Source: Palsa-1033 sp963735455 (GTDB lineage Bacteria; Chloroflexota; Limnocylindria; Limnocylindrales; CSP1-4). Taken from it: 64,000 bases of DNA. Location of the stretch: positions 186,001 through 250,000 of the forward strand of contig CAVTKZ010000004.1 of NCBI GenBank assembly GCA_963735455.1, written 5' to 3'. The position numbers and the translations under genes are program-made. This document shows, piece by piece, positions 54,015 to 61,397 of the stretch. The notes under the pieces were generated by a model. It was given only the letters and a program-made list of their open reading frames with translations. It did no database searches and was not told the origin of the DNA. How positions within the stretch are numbered: position 1 is the first letter of the stretch; every line of letters starts with the position of its first letter.

Positions 54015-55022
54015 CTAGCCCGGGCGGCCGGTCGCGGCGACGACGGCCCGAGTCAGCCGGTCGGTCTTGAGGGCATCGCCGTAGGTCGACAGGACCAGGC
54101 TCGGATCGCCGGCCTCGACCGCGTCGAGGAAGGCCTCGGCCTGGACCTCATACGGGTCGCGGCCCGGCGGCACGACCCGGACGGCCTGCCCGTCGTCGAA
54201 GGACACCTGCCAGCTCGTCTGGAGCGGCTCGAGCTTGCGGATCGTGATCAGCAGGCCGGCGCAGGCCAGCTCGACCTCGACGACCGACGACGCCAGCCGG
54301 CGGCTGTTGGCGAAGCTGCCGACGGCGCCCGACTCGAAGCGCAGGACCGCGCTCGTGGCATCGACGAGGTCAACCCCGGCGGGCACGAACGGGACCTGCT
54401 GGGTGGAGGCCGCCCCCACGACCGTCGCTTCGCCGACGAGCAGGCGGGCCAGGTCGTAGAAGTGGGTCACCTGCTCGATCACCTGGCCGCCGCCGGTCGC
54501 CTCGGCGCGCCACCACGCCGGCGGCGGGGTTGGGCAGAACCAGCGGGCGCTGAAGGCGTGGGCCGGGTTCGCGGCCAGCAGCGCCCGCACCTCGGTCAGC
54601 GCCTCGAGGCCGCGCAGGTGGTAGCCGACGGCCGCGACGAGCCCGCGCTCGGCGACCGCCACTGCGATCCGGGCCGGACCGGCCCCATCCGTCGCCGCCA
54701 GGGGCTTCTCGGTCAAGAACGGGATCCCCCGCTCGACCAGCGGCTCGAGGGTGGTGACCGCCATTGCCGGCGGGACCGCGACGAGCGCGATCGATGGCCG
54801 CTGCTCGTCGAGCATCCGCTCGAGATCGGCGCCGGCGTAGGCGGCTGCAGCCCGCGGTCCGGCCACGGCCTCGGCCGTCTCGAGGCGGCCGGCGGCCACG
54901 CCGACGAGGTCAGTCCGGTCGAGCCGATCGAGGGCGGCCAGGTGGTGGCCGCTGATCCAGCCCGCGCCGACCAGGACGAGCCGCTGCGTCTTCCTCGAGC
55001 TCGATCCCGGCCGCTGGCTCAT
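54015..55022 (-). CDS. Gfo/Idh/MocA-family oxidoreductase
   Basis: This 335-residue protein has an N-terminal Rossmann fold (RLVLVGAGWISGHHLAALDRL) and the EKPLAAT motif near residue 105 that supplies the conserved Lys. It ends with the family's beta-sheet domain. It likely oxidises or reduces a sugar or inositol-type substrate with NAD(P). The start at 55022 fits the family; the frame runs upstream. It is 34 bases upstream of the methyltransferase on the same strand, so it could head the operon. Confidence 0.85.
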   Translation of the reverse strand: MSQRPGSSSRKTQRLVLVGAGWISGHHLAALDRLDRTDLVGVAAGRLETAEAVAGPRAAAAYAGADLERMLDEQRPSIALVAVPPAMAVTTLEPLVERGIPFLTEKPLAATDGAGPARIAVAVAERGLVAAVGYHLRGLEALTEVRALLAANPAHAFSARWFCPTPPPAWWRAEATGGGQVIEQVTHFYDLARLLVGEATVVGAASTQQVPFVPAGVDLVDATSAVLRFESGAVGSFANSRRLASSVVEVELACAGLLITIRKLEPLQTSWQVSFDDGQAVRVVPPGRDPYEVQAEAFLDAVEAGDPSLVLSTYGDALKTDRLTRAVVAATGRPG

Positions 55023-55138
55023 CGCCCGGCCATCGTGCCACAGCCCGGAGAGGAGTAGTTTGGGGCAGTACTCGACGCGGACCGGGGCTGACGGAAGTCC
55101 TACGGACGGGCCAGCTGGCGCAGCCGATCCTTGACCTC

Positions 55139-55495
55139 GTGACCACCAGCTTCGACCGGACCGCCCGCCCATCGCTTCGGACCCTCCCGAATCGGTCACT
55201 GGTCCTGCTCGCGGTGGTCGCGTCGGCCCAGATCCTCGACCTGGTCACGTTCGTGCCGGCGGTCGCCCGGGTGGGCATCGGCGCCGAGAGCAACCCCCTG
55301 GCCCGTTCCCTCTACGAGCTCCAGGGCCCGCTCGGCCCAGCCCTCCTGAAGGCCGCGGCCGTGACCGCGATGCTCCTCGTCGTGCTTCGCATCGAGCGCC
55401 GCTTCCCGAGCCTGGTCCTGCCCTCGGCCGCGTTGCTCGTCGGGATCGGCTTGATCGGCGCGGGATCCAACCTGTTCTTCGGGTTGCTCCGCTAG
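55139..55495 (+). CDS. DUF5658-like small membrane protein
   Basis: This 118-residue protein has about three hydrophobic helices, with LDLVTFVPAVARVGIGAESNPLARSLYEL following the first. The Asp and the Glu-x-Asn-Pro in the loop match the DUF5658-type pattern. The function is unknown. The GTG start at 55139 lacks a strong ribosome-binding site. It runs up to a bidirectional hairpin shared with the first Flp pilin. Confidence 0.65.
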   Translation: MTTSFDRTARPSLRTLPNRSLVLLAVVASAQILDLVTFVPAVARVGIGAESNPLARSLYELQGPLGPALLKAAAVTAMLLVVLRIERRFPSLVLPSAALLVGIGLIGAGSNLFFGLLR

Positions 55496-55518
55496 CGCCG
55501 CGTCCGACACCGGACATG

Positions 55519-55551
55519 AAAGGAGCCCCCTCGAGTGAGGAGGCTCCTTTT
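55519..55551. terminator. Bidirectional hairpin terminator
   Basis: AAAGGAGCC (55519-55527) pairs with GGCTCCTTT (55542-55550), extended by partially paired CCCTC/GAGG, and is followed by T residues on the plus strand and on the minus strand. It ends both the DUF5658-like gene and pilin 1. Confidence 0.75.
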
Positions 55552-55567
55552 CCGTCTGTGCGGCCGG

Positions 55568-55720
55568 TTAGACCGAATTGCCGACGTTGCTCAGGATCGC
55601 GCTGACCTGCGAACCGAGGAACAGCAGGGCAACGATCGCGATGATCGCGATCAGGGCCAGGATGAGCGCGTATTCCGCCAGCCCCTGGCCATTCGTGGCG
55701 CGGGATAACGTCCGATTCAT
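55568..55720 (-). CDS. flp: Flp-type (type IVb) pilin 1
   Basis: This 50-residue protein has a short basic leader and the prepilin motif GQGLAEYALILALIAIIAIVALLFLG, here given only in part: the cleavage site is Gly before QGLAEYALIL. The hydrophobic helix and a tiny C-terminal tail (SQVSAILSNVGNSV) follow. It is a major tight-adherence pilus subunit. The ATG at 55720 has GGAGGACT upstream. It is nearly identical in its core to pilin 2. No Tad/Rcp genes are in the window, so they must lie elsewhere. Confidence 0.85.
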   Translation of the reverse strand: MNRTLSRATNGQGLAEYALILALIAIIAIVALLFLGSQVSAILSNVGNSV

Positions 55721-55750
55721 GAGGCCGAGTCCTCCGACTATCGATCGCGC

Positions 55751-55756
55751 CTGCCG
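55751..55756 (-). promoter_or_regulatory. Conserved leader element of pilin 1
   Basis: On the minus strand CGGCAG at 55756-55751 is followed by GCGCGATCG and a GGAGGACT ribosome-binding site, 31 bases before the ATG. Pilin 2 has CGGCAG, a GCGCG-like stretch and GGAAGGACT in the same order. The shared leader suggests a duplicated regulatory unit. Confidence 0.4.
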
Positions 55757-55856
55757 AAGAATGAATGAAGATCGGCTATCAACGCGAAGATGCGCAAAGT
55801 ACATCAGACCTCACCAGATTCCTACCGTTTCTTTCCAGTACGTGCCCCGGGAATCG

Positions 55857-55885
55857 AAAGAGCCCCCTCGCCCGAGGGGGCTCTT
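55857..55885. terminator. Strong hairpin terminator downstream of pilin 2
   Basis: AAGAGCCCCCTCG (55858-55870) pairs perfectly over 13 bp with CGAGGGGGCTCTT (55873-55885), with a 2-base loop that likely opens to four. It sits 20 bases past the pilin 2 stop on the minus strand. The T-tract is weak, so stability rather than a U-tract may define the 3' end. Confidence 0.75.
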
Positions 55886-55905
55886 CGCGCTACGACGTGC
55901 GAGTG

Positions 55906-56070
55906 TTAGACCGAGTTGCCGACGTCGCTCAGGATGCCGCTGACCTGGGAACCAAGGAACAGCAGGGCGACGATCGCGATGATCGCGACCAGGGCGAGGA
56001 TCAGCGCGTACTCAGCGAGCCCCTGGCCCTCGGTCGCGCTGGCAAATCTCTTGATGATGGTTCGAACCAT
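55906..56070 (-). CDS. flp: Flp-type (type IVb) pilin 2
   Basis: This 54-residue protein has a leader RTIIKRFASATEG, then the prepilin cleavage context G|QGLAEYALIL and a hydrophobic helix, ending SQVSGILSDVGNSV. It differs from pilin 1 mainly in the leader and a few residues near the C-terminus (SGILSD against SAILSN). The ATG at 56070 is preceded by GGAAGGACT. The two genes probably arose by tandem duplication. Confidence 0.85.
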   Translation of the reverse strand: MVRTIIKRFASATEGQGLAEYALILALVAIIAIVALLFLGSQVSGILSDVGNSV

Positions 56071-56304
56071 TGCGGCACCCAGTCCTTCCGATTGCCCCCG
56101 CGTCTGCCGAATAAGGATGCCGGCAGCTCTTCGAGGAGATGAGGCAGAAGTACTAACACGTCCCAATCGGAATGACCATGCATTTCGTGCCTGGACGCAC
56201 CGGATAACGCCGGGCCCGGCGGCCGTCCGGAGGCGATCGGTGGCAAGCGGGGCGGATCTGGGCAGTGCGGCTGCCGGGCCCGGAAGTACTGGGCCGGGAC
56301 CCTC
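56071..56304. promoter_or_regulatory. Leader and promoter region of pilin 2
   Basis: This is the gap between the CapA-like gene end and pilin 2. It contains the CGGCAG leader element (complement of 56104-56109) and a CTGCCG/CGGCAG pair (56104-56126, 11-base loop) that can form a hairpin in the 5' untranslated region. I cannot fix the -35/-10. Confidence 0.4.
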
Positions 56305-57480
56305 CTACCAGTGCAGGAATCCTCGGGAGACGGTCCGGATTCGCTCGAGGATCACCTGGCCATCGGCCGGGTCGAGCAGGTTCGGCTGGGAGCGCTCGAG
56401 CTCGATCGTCGGGTGGATGTCGACCTGGGCCAGGCGGCTGCCAGCGAAGGTCAGCTCGACGATCAGGCCCTCGTCGGTCTGCTCCGTGCGGGGCAGGTCG
56501 AAGATGAAGTCGCCCATCGAGTAGACCACGACGCCCTTGCCGATCGCCTCCAGCGCCCCGGCCCAGTGGGGATGGGAGCCGAGGATCACGTCGGCACCGT
56601 CGGCGATCAGCGCCGCGGCGTCGGCTCGCTGGCTGGCGGTTGCCGTGGCGGTGTACTCGACGCCCCAGTGGGGGACCACGATGACGACCTGGGCACCGGC
56701 CGCCCGGGCCGCCTTGATGTCCGCCCGGGCCCGGGCCAGGTCGAGCGGGGCGGCGCCCGGCCGGCTGGTCGTCGCGCCGTTGCTGCCGACGTCGATCGCA
56801 TCGAAGGCGAGGATCGCGACCCGGACGCCGTCGACCGTGAACCAGGCCGGCGCATTGGCCGCGGCGAGGTTCGGCCCGGCGCCGACCGGCGTCAGGCCCG
56901 CCGCCTTGACGTTGGCGATCGTCTGGGTCACGCCCAGCGAGCCGTAGTTCCGGATGTGGTTGTTGGCCAGCGAGACGACATCGACGCCGGCGTCGTGGAT
57001 CCCGGCCTCGAGCGCCGGGTCGAACGAGAAGGTCAGCCGGGACGGGAACGTGAGCGGGTGGTAGGCGAAGTTGTTGGGCGTCGGGCCCTCGTGGTTGACG
57101 AGGGCCAGGTCGGCATCGCGGAACAGCGCCGCGACCGCTCCGGCGTTGCCGCTGGCGACGGCTCGCACGGTCGTGGCACCGGCGACGCAGCACGACCGGT
57201 CGACGATCCTGGCCGTGCCGCCGCTCCACGGGAAGTCCGGCCCGTGGTGGAGCAGGACCGCCTGCTGATAGACGGCTCGATCGTTCATCACGTCGCCGGC
57301 CGCCACGACCGTCCAGGTCGCGCTGGGGTCGAAGACGACGGCCGAGTCGGCCGAGGTCGGGATCGTCAGGGCCCACTCGGCCATCGTCCGGACCCGGGCG
57401 TCGCCGAACAGGACCCGGCCGTCGATCCCCAGCGCCCGGATCGCGGGCTGGACGGCATCGGCCCGGATCAGGCCGAGCAC
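56305..57480 (-). CDS. CapA-like metallophosphatase domain (C-terminal part of a frameshifted gene)
   Basis: This ~391-residue frame contains the calcineurin-like CapA domain: GDVMNDRAV near the start, DLALVNHEGPTP, SLANNHIRNYG, VVIVVPHWGVEY, VILGSHPHWAG and VYSMGDFIFD, all expected metal-ligand blocks. CapA proteins act in poly-gamma-glutamate or surface-polymer synthesis and are exported. This frame has a GTG at 57480 but lacks a signal peptide, which is supplied by the fragment upstream in another frame. The join needs one base removed near 57490. A substrate-binding-like N-terminal domain is split between the two frames. Confidence 0.8.
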   Translation of the reverse strand: MLGLIRADAVQPAIRALGIDGRVLFGDARVRTMAEWALTIPTSADSAVVFDPSATWTVVAAGDVMNDRAVYQQAVLLHHGPDFPWSGGTARIVDRSCCVAGATTVRAVASGNAGAVAALFRDADLALVNHEGPTPNNFAYHPLTFPSRLTFSFDPALEAGIHDAGVDVVSLANNHIRNYGSLGVTQTIANVKAAGLTPVGAGPNLAAANAPAWFTVDGVRVAILAFDAIDVGSNGATTSRPGAAPLDLARARADIKAARAAGAQVVIVVPHWGVEYTATATASQRADAAALIADGADVILGSHPHWAGALEAIGKGVVVYSMGDFIFDLPRTEQTDEGLIVELTFAGSRLAQVDIHPTIELERSQPNLLDPADGQVILERIRTVSRGFLHW

Positions 57481-57931
57481 GTTCGGTCGTGCCCTGGACG
57501 GCCGCGATCAGCGCACTCGGGCTGACCTGCTGGACGGCCGGGGCCGCGGGCACGCCGAGGGCCGCGGCGATCGCCTGGAGGTCCGGCTCGGCGACGACGA
57601 CGCGCTTGAACGCTGGGTCCTGGCCGCTGAGGGCCAGGCGCAGCTCGGCGGTCGTGACCGTGCGCTCGGTCGACCAGTAGCCGACGATCGGGACGATCGC
57701 CACCTCGGGCACCGCCGACGGAACCGGCGACGGCGATGAAACCGGCGAGGCGGGCGATCCGATGCCCGGGCTCGGCGAGGCGGCGCCAGGCGGACTCGAG
57801 GTCGCTCTCGGCGGCCCGGCGTTGGCGGCAGCCGCACTGGACGGCCGGGGCTGGACCTGGCGGGCGACGAACAGGCCGACGGCGACGATCCCGAGGATGG
57901 TGATCGCGGCAATGGCCCGCCGGCGGGTCAT
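57481..57931 (-). pseudogene. N-terminal part of the CapA-like gene (frameshifted)
   Basis: From the ATG at 57931 this frame encodes a hydrophobic signal anchor (RAIAAITILGIVAVGLFVAR), a Pro/Ser-rich linker and a substrate-binding-like strand set (EVAIVPIVGYWSTERTV). It loses family character after AALIAAVQG at about 57490. Reading one base later restores RPNVLGLIRADAV, which continues in the downstream frame. So one base is extra near 57490: a true mutation, a programmed shift or a sequence error. The start overlaps the upstream gene by 4 bases. Confidence 0.65.
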
Positions 57932-58914
57932 GGCATCCGGTGCACGCGGTTGGTCTCGGCGACGAGCTTCACCTCGACCACGCCCGGGCCGAGCGCCGAG
58001 CTCTTGATCTCCTCGACGAGGGCCTGTTCCACGTCCAGGACGGACCGGCCGTCGTTGGGCGTCAGGGTCGCATCGAAATGCCGGCCGCCGTCGAGCATCG
58101 CGGCCAGGCCATTGAGGCCCTCGCCGGCAGGGATCTGGAGCGTGACCGTGAACAGCGGGTCCACGACCACGACCCGACGGCCGAGGGAGCCCTCGTCCAC
58201 GTCCGTCTTGCGCCCCTTGACCGGGCTCGGCTCCCAGGCCAGGACCGGCGTGCGGTGCCCGCCATGCACGTCGAGGTAGGCCACCGCCTGGGCTTTGGTC
58301 GCCTTCGAATCGTCCTTGACCTGGCCGGCAATCGACAGATGCCCGACATACACCGAGATCTGCTCGGTCAGGTCCTCGCCCTTCGTCTCCCCGGTCTCCC
58401 TGGCCCGCTTGATCTCCTTGATGCCGACCTGCTGGAGCTCGAACTTCTCGGCCGGCAGGCCGCCATCGGCCGAAGCCTGGTTCAAGGTCAGGGTCGCGTG
58501 GTCATGCACCTTGGCATCGAGGATCTCGTCGGCCCGCGGGGAGTTCGCATCGCGCAGCCGGGTGATCTCCAGGTCCCCGAACTCGAGCCTCGTCGGGATC
58601 GTGCTCGTCGGGAAGCGCGACTGGCCTTCGGTGTCGCGGGCGATCTTCTGGGTGGCCGACCAGGTCACCGTCTGGAGCGGGATCACCTCCCCGGAATCGA
58701 AGGTCAGCACGCCACCGTCGTTCCTGGCCGCGGCGGGCTTCGCGTCCCGTTGGACGGCCGCATCGCCGATCACCGAGGCCACGCTCCGGTTGCCGGCCGT
58801 CGACTGGAGGTCGAGGATCTCGTCGCTCAGCGAACGTGACTGGCGGGCCGGAGCTGGCGTGCGCCGGTTCCGGCCTGCCGTCGTCTCTTCGAGTCCGCGC
58901 CGGGTTCGCTCCAC
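57928..58914 (-). CDS. Protein with eCIS-cargo-like N-terminal motif and possible Hcp-like core
   Basis: This 328-residue protein has a basic, disordered N-terminus and then ILDLQSTAGNRSVASVIG...VQR (about residues 30-55). That is the short motif common at the start of DUF4157-type and other cargo of extracellular contractile injection systems. The core (about 65-200) reads like an Hcp/tube-type beta barrel: LQTVTWSATQKI, LEFGDLEITRLRDANSPRADEI and KFELQQVGIKEIKRA. The similarity to Hcp is a pattern match only. No sheath, baseplate or other eCIS gene is nearby. GTG start at 58914; the stop overlaps the CapA-like start. Confidence 0.5.
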   Translation of the reverse strand: MERTRRGLEETTAGRNRRTPAPARQSRSLSDEILDLQSTAGNRSVASVIGDAAVQRDAKPAAARNDGGVLTFDSGEVIPLQTVTWSATQKIARDTEGQSRFPTSTIPTRLEFGDLEITRLRDANSPRADEILDAKVHDHATLTLNQASADGGLPAEKFELQQVGIKEIKRARETGETKGEDLTEQISVYVGHLSIAGQVKDDSKATKAQAVAYLDVHGGHRTPVLAWEPSPVKGRKTDVDEGSLGRRVVVVDPLFTVTLQIPAGEGLNGLAAMLDGGRHFDATLTPNDGRSVLDVEQALVEEIKSSALGPGVVEVKLVAETNRVHRMP

Positions 58915-58923
58915 GCGAGTACC

Positions 58924-60624
58924 TCAGTGGGGATGGTCGCGCACGTAGGCCACGATGGCCGGGACCAGGGCATCGAGCCTGGGGCTGCCCCAGCCGGTAG
59001 CGTAGTCCCAGCCGGTGGCGGCGGGATAGAGCAGGTTGGCCCCGGCCGTGACGTCGTGGAACAGGCTGCCCTCGGCCTGCCCCGCGGCCAGCGCATAGAG
59101 GACCGGATCGAGGAAGCCCAGCTTGGCGATCCCGTCCTTGGCGGCCAGCTCCTGGGCGAGGACCATCGAGCCGGCCCAGAACGGCGTCGCCGCGCTCGTT
59201 CCGCCGACCACCTCGCCCTCGCCGTTCGAGACGACGAACATCCCGCTCGCCGGATCTGCCGGGCCGGCCACGTCGGGCACCTGGCGCTTGCCGGTCGACT
59301 GGGGATTGGCCACGCCCGGTCCGACCTGCCAGCTGGGCTGCCGGAAGATCGTGCTCAGCCCGCCGCCCGAGCCGGCCTGGCCGAGCGGATCCTGCCAGGC
59401 CACCTCGCCCAGGTACGAGCCGTCCTGGTGGATCGAGAGGTACGTCCCGCCGACCGCGATCACGTGGGGGCTGACCGCCGGGTAGTCGGCGGCCACGGTG
59501 AAGTCGCGCTGGAGGCCGCTGCTCTCCTCGAGGCAGTCGTAGGCGCCGTTGTCGCCGCTCGACACGAAGATGCTCAGGCCGGCCATCTCGGCACTGGCCA
59601 GCGCGACGTCGTCCGGGTCGCCCGCGGACGGGTTGGCGAACGGCTCGCAGCGGCCCCAGCTGATCGACACGATCTGGACCTTGGCGTCCTCGACGATCCG
59701 GTTGATCACGTCGCTCCAGTTGGCGCTCTGGGGCGCCTCGTAGTCGTAGATCTGGGCCTTCGGCGCGATCGCCCGGATCGTCTCGAGGTCGAGCGAGACC
59801 TCGTCCTGGCCGTCGCCCGGCTTCTTCGGCGCGCCCGCCAGGCGGACGCCCTGGACGGCCGGCCCGCTGACCCCGGTGGCCTGGTCGAAGTCGGCGATGT
59901 CGCGCGGGTCGAAGGTGTCGAACGACACGACGGCGACCGACTGGCCGCTGCCGTCGAGGCCCTGGGCGTGGAGGGCCTCGATCCCGTAGGCCTTGGCCAG
60001 GTCCGCCGGGTGGAGGCCGTTGGCCGGCCCGAAGCGCGGTTCCGGTCGCGACGCCGGCGAGGTGTCGAGGCCGCTGATCGCCCGGACGTACGGCCGCAGC
60101 TCCGGGGGCACGACCGCGGTCCCGAGCGGCAGGTGGTAGGCGACGCCCGTCGCGTCGCGCAGGTCCAGGAGCCCGACCCCGAACGTCGCCTGGAGCTGGC
60201 TGGCGGTGGCGCGCAGGCCGAGGTAGCTCCGGTTCGCGGGCCGGCTGACCACCTGGAAGCCGCGGCCGGCCAGCCACGCGGCGGCCGCGGAGATCTGCTC
60301 GCTGGGCAGGCCAAACCGGGCCCCGAAGGCAGCGGCCGAGAGGTACTGGCGGTAGGCCGGGCTGGCCGGATCCGTGATCGCCGCGGCGGCGGCCTGGATC
60401 TGGCCCGCTCCGGGCATCACCAGGTCGGCGTCGAACACGACGATCTCGCCCGGCGGCGCGAGGTGGGCCGCGGCCGGTGCCGGCGCCGCCGCGGCCATGG
60501 CGGCCTCGGATCCGGGCGAGATCACGGTCAGCGCGCCGAGGAGCAGGACGACCGCGGCCGCGGACAGGCGGACGCGGAAACGGGCTCCCGGATCGGCGCC
60601 CGCCCGGCTCAGCCGGCCGGCCAT
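58924..60624 (-). CDS. Sedolisin (S53) serine-carboxyl peptidase
   Basis: This 566-residue secreted protease has a signal-type hydrophobic N-terminus (about 18-40) and a propeptide (about 50-185, with PASPAYRQYLSAAAFG). The catalytic domain has Glu275 and Asp279 in DGQDEVSLDLE, the oxyanion Asp358 in SSGD and Ser477 in GGTSAATP. Calcium ligands include Asp524 and Asp540. Sedolisins are acid-active endopeptidases that self-process. The ATG at 60624 overlaps the upstream gene by 16 bases. It is the only complete secreted protease in the operon and may process its neighbours. Confidence 0.93.
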   Translation of the reverse strand: MAGRLSRAGADPGARFRVRLSAAAVVLLLGALTVISPGSEAAMAAAAPAPAAAHLAPPGEIVVFDADLVMPGAGQIQAAAAAITDPASPAYRQYLSAAAFGARFGLPSEQISAAAAWLAGRGFQVVSRPANRSYLGLRATASQLQATFGVGLLDLRDATGVAYHLPLGTAVVPPELRPYVRAISGLDTSPASRPEPRFGPANGLHPADLAKAYGIEALHAQGLDGSGQSVAVVSFDTFDPRDIADFDQATGVSGPAVQGVRLAGAPKKPGDGQDEVSLDLETIRAIAPKAQIYDYEAPQSANWSDVINRIVEDAKVQIVSISWGRCEPFANPSAGDPDDVALASAEMAGLSIFVSSGDNGAYDCLEESSGLQRDFTVAADYPAVSPHVIAVGGTYLSIHQDGSYLGEVAWQDPLGQAGSGGGLSTIFRQPSWQVGPGVANPQSTGKRQVPDVAGPADPASGMFVVSNGEGEVVGGTSAATPFWAGSMVLAQELAAKDGIAKLGFLDPVLYALAAGQAEGSLFHDVTAGANLLYPAATGWDYATGWGSPRLDALVPAIVAYVRDHPH

Positions 60625-61397
60625 CGGAAGTCCTCGAGGATCGGGTCGACGAGCTGGCGCGAGAGCATGTGCCAGGTGATGGCCGGTGGCCCATGGTCGG
60701 CGATCGCATCGGGGTCCAGCGTCCGGACCGTGATCGCCACGCTCAGGTTGCCGTGCGTCGCGGCGATGATCGAGTAACGGACCGGGGCGACCGGTGTGCC
60801 GTCGGTGTCGTCGAGGGTCCCGACGTAGACCGCCGCGATCCCGGGCACCTCGCCGATCTCGGCGCCCTTGACCTGGTAGTAGGAGCCGCTGTCGGCGGCC
60901 AGGTCGGGCACCGACTGCTGGAGCGAGGCGACGCGGGCGGCGATCATCTGGTCGGGCGTGCTGCTCGAGCTCGACGCTCCCTGGACGATCACCCAGTCCT
61001 CGCGATCGGCATTGGGATCGGACGGCGACTTGAGCTGGAGCAAGTCGGGGTCGTCCTCGGCCACCTGCCACGTCTCGGAGTCGTAGTGGAACGAGAAGCC
61101 GAACTGCGAGCTCGTCCAGGCGGTGCCCACGACGAGCTCCTGGGAGGCGTTGCCGGACTGGCCGCCGCCGCCCGTGCCTGAGCCAGCTCCGGGTGGCTTG
61201 GGCGGGACGCTGCACGGCGCCGGGGCGGCCGGGCAGGATGCCGGTGGCGCTGCCGGCGCGAAGGCGCTCACGATCAGCACGACGAGGACGAGGACGATGA
61301 CCAGGATCACGCCGAAGCGCAGCAGCGGGCTGTGCGACCGCGGCCGTGGGCCGGCCAGCCCGCCCTGGGGATCGGCCCGGGCCATCCAGTCGCTCAT
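60609..61397 (-). CDS. Single-pass membrane protein with C-terminal extracytoplasmic domain
   Basis: This 262-residue protein has a soluble N-terminal ~25 residues, one strong span (FGVILVIVLVLVVLIVSAF, about 28-46), and a Pro/Gly/Ser-rich linker. The globular part begins TAWTSSQFGFSFHYDSETWQV, a PsbP-like 'text-of-FxY-W' entry similar to that in the lipoprotein at 27902. The function is unknown. It overlaps the sedolisin start by 16 bases and the zinc-ribbon gene by 4. Confidence 0.7.
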   Translation of the reverse strand: MSDWMARADPQGGLAGPRPRSHSPLLRFGVILVIVLVLVVLIVSAFAPAAPPASCPAAPAPCSVPPKPPGAGSGTGGGGQSGNASQELVVGTAWTSSQFGFSFHYDSETWQVAEDDPDLLQLKSPSDPNADREDWVIVQGASSSSSTPDQMIAARVASLQQSVPDLAADSGSYYQVKGAEIGEVPGIAAVYVGTLDDTDGTPVAPVRYSIIAATHGNLSVAITVRTLDPDAIADHGPPAITWHMLSRQLVDPILEDFRWPAG

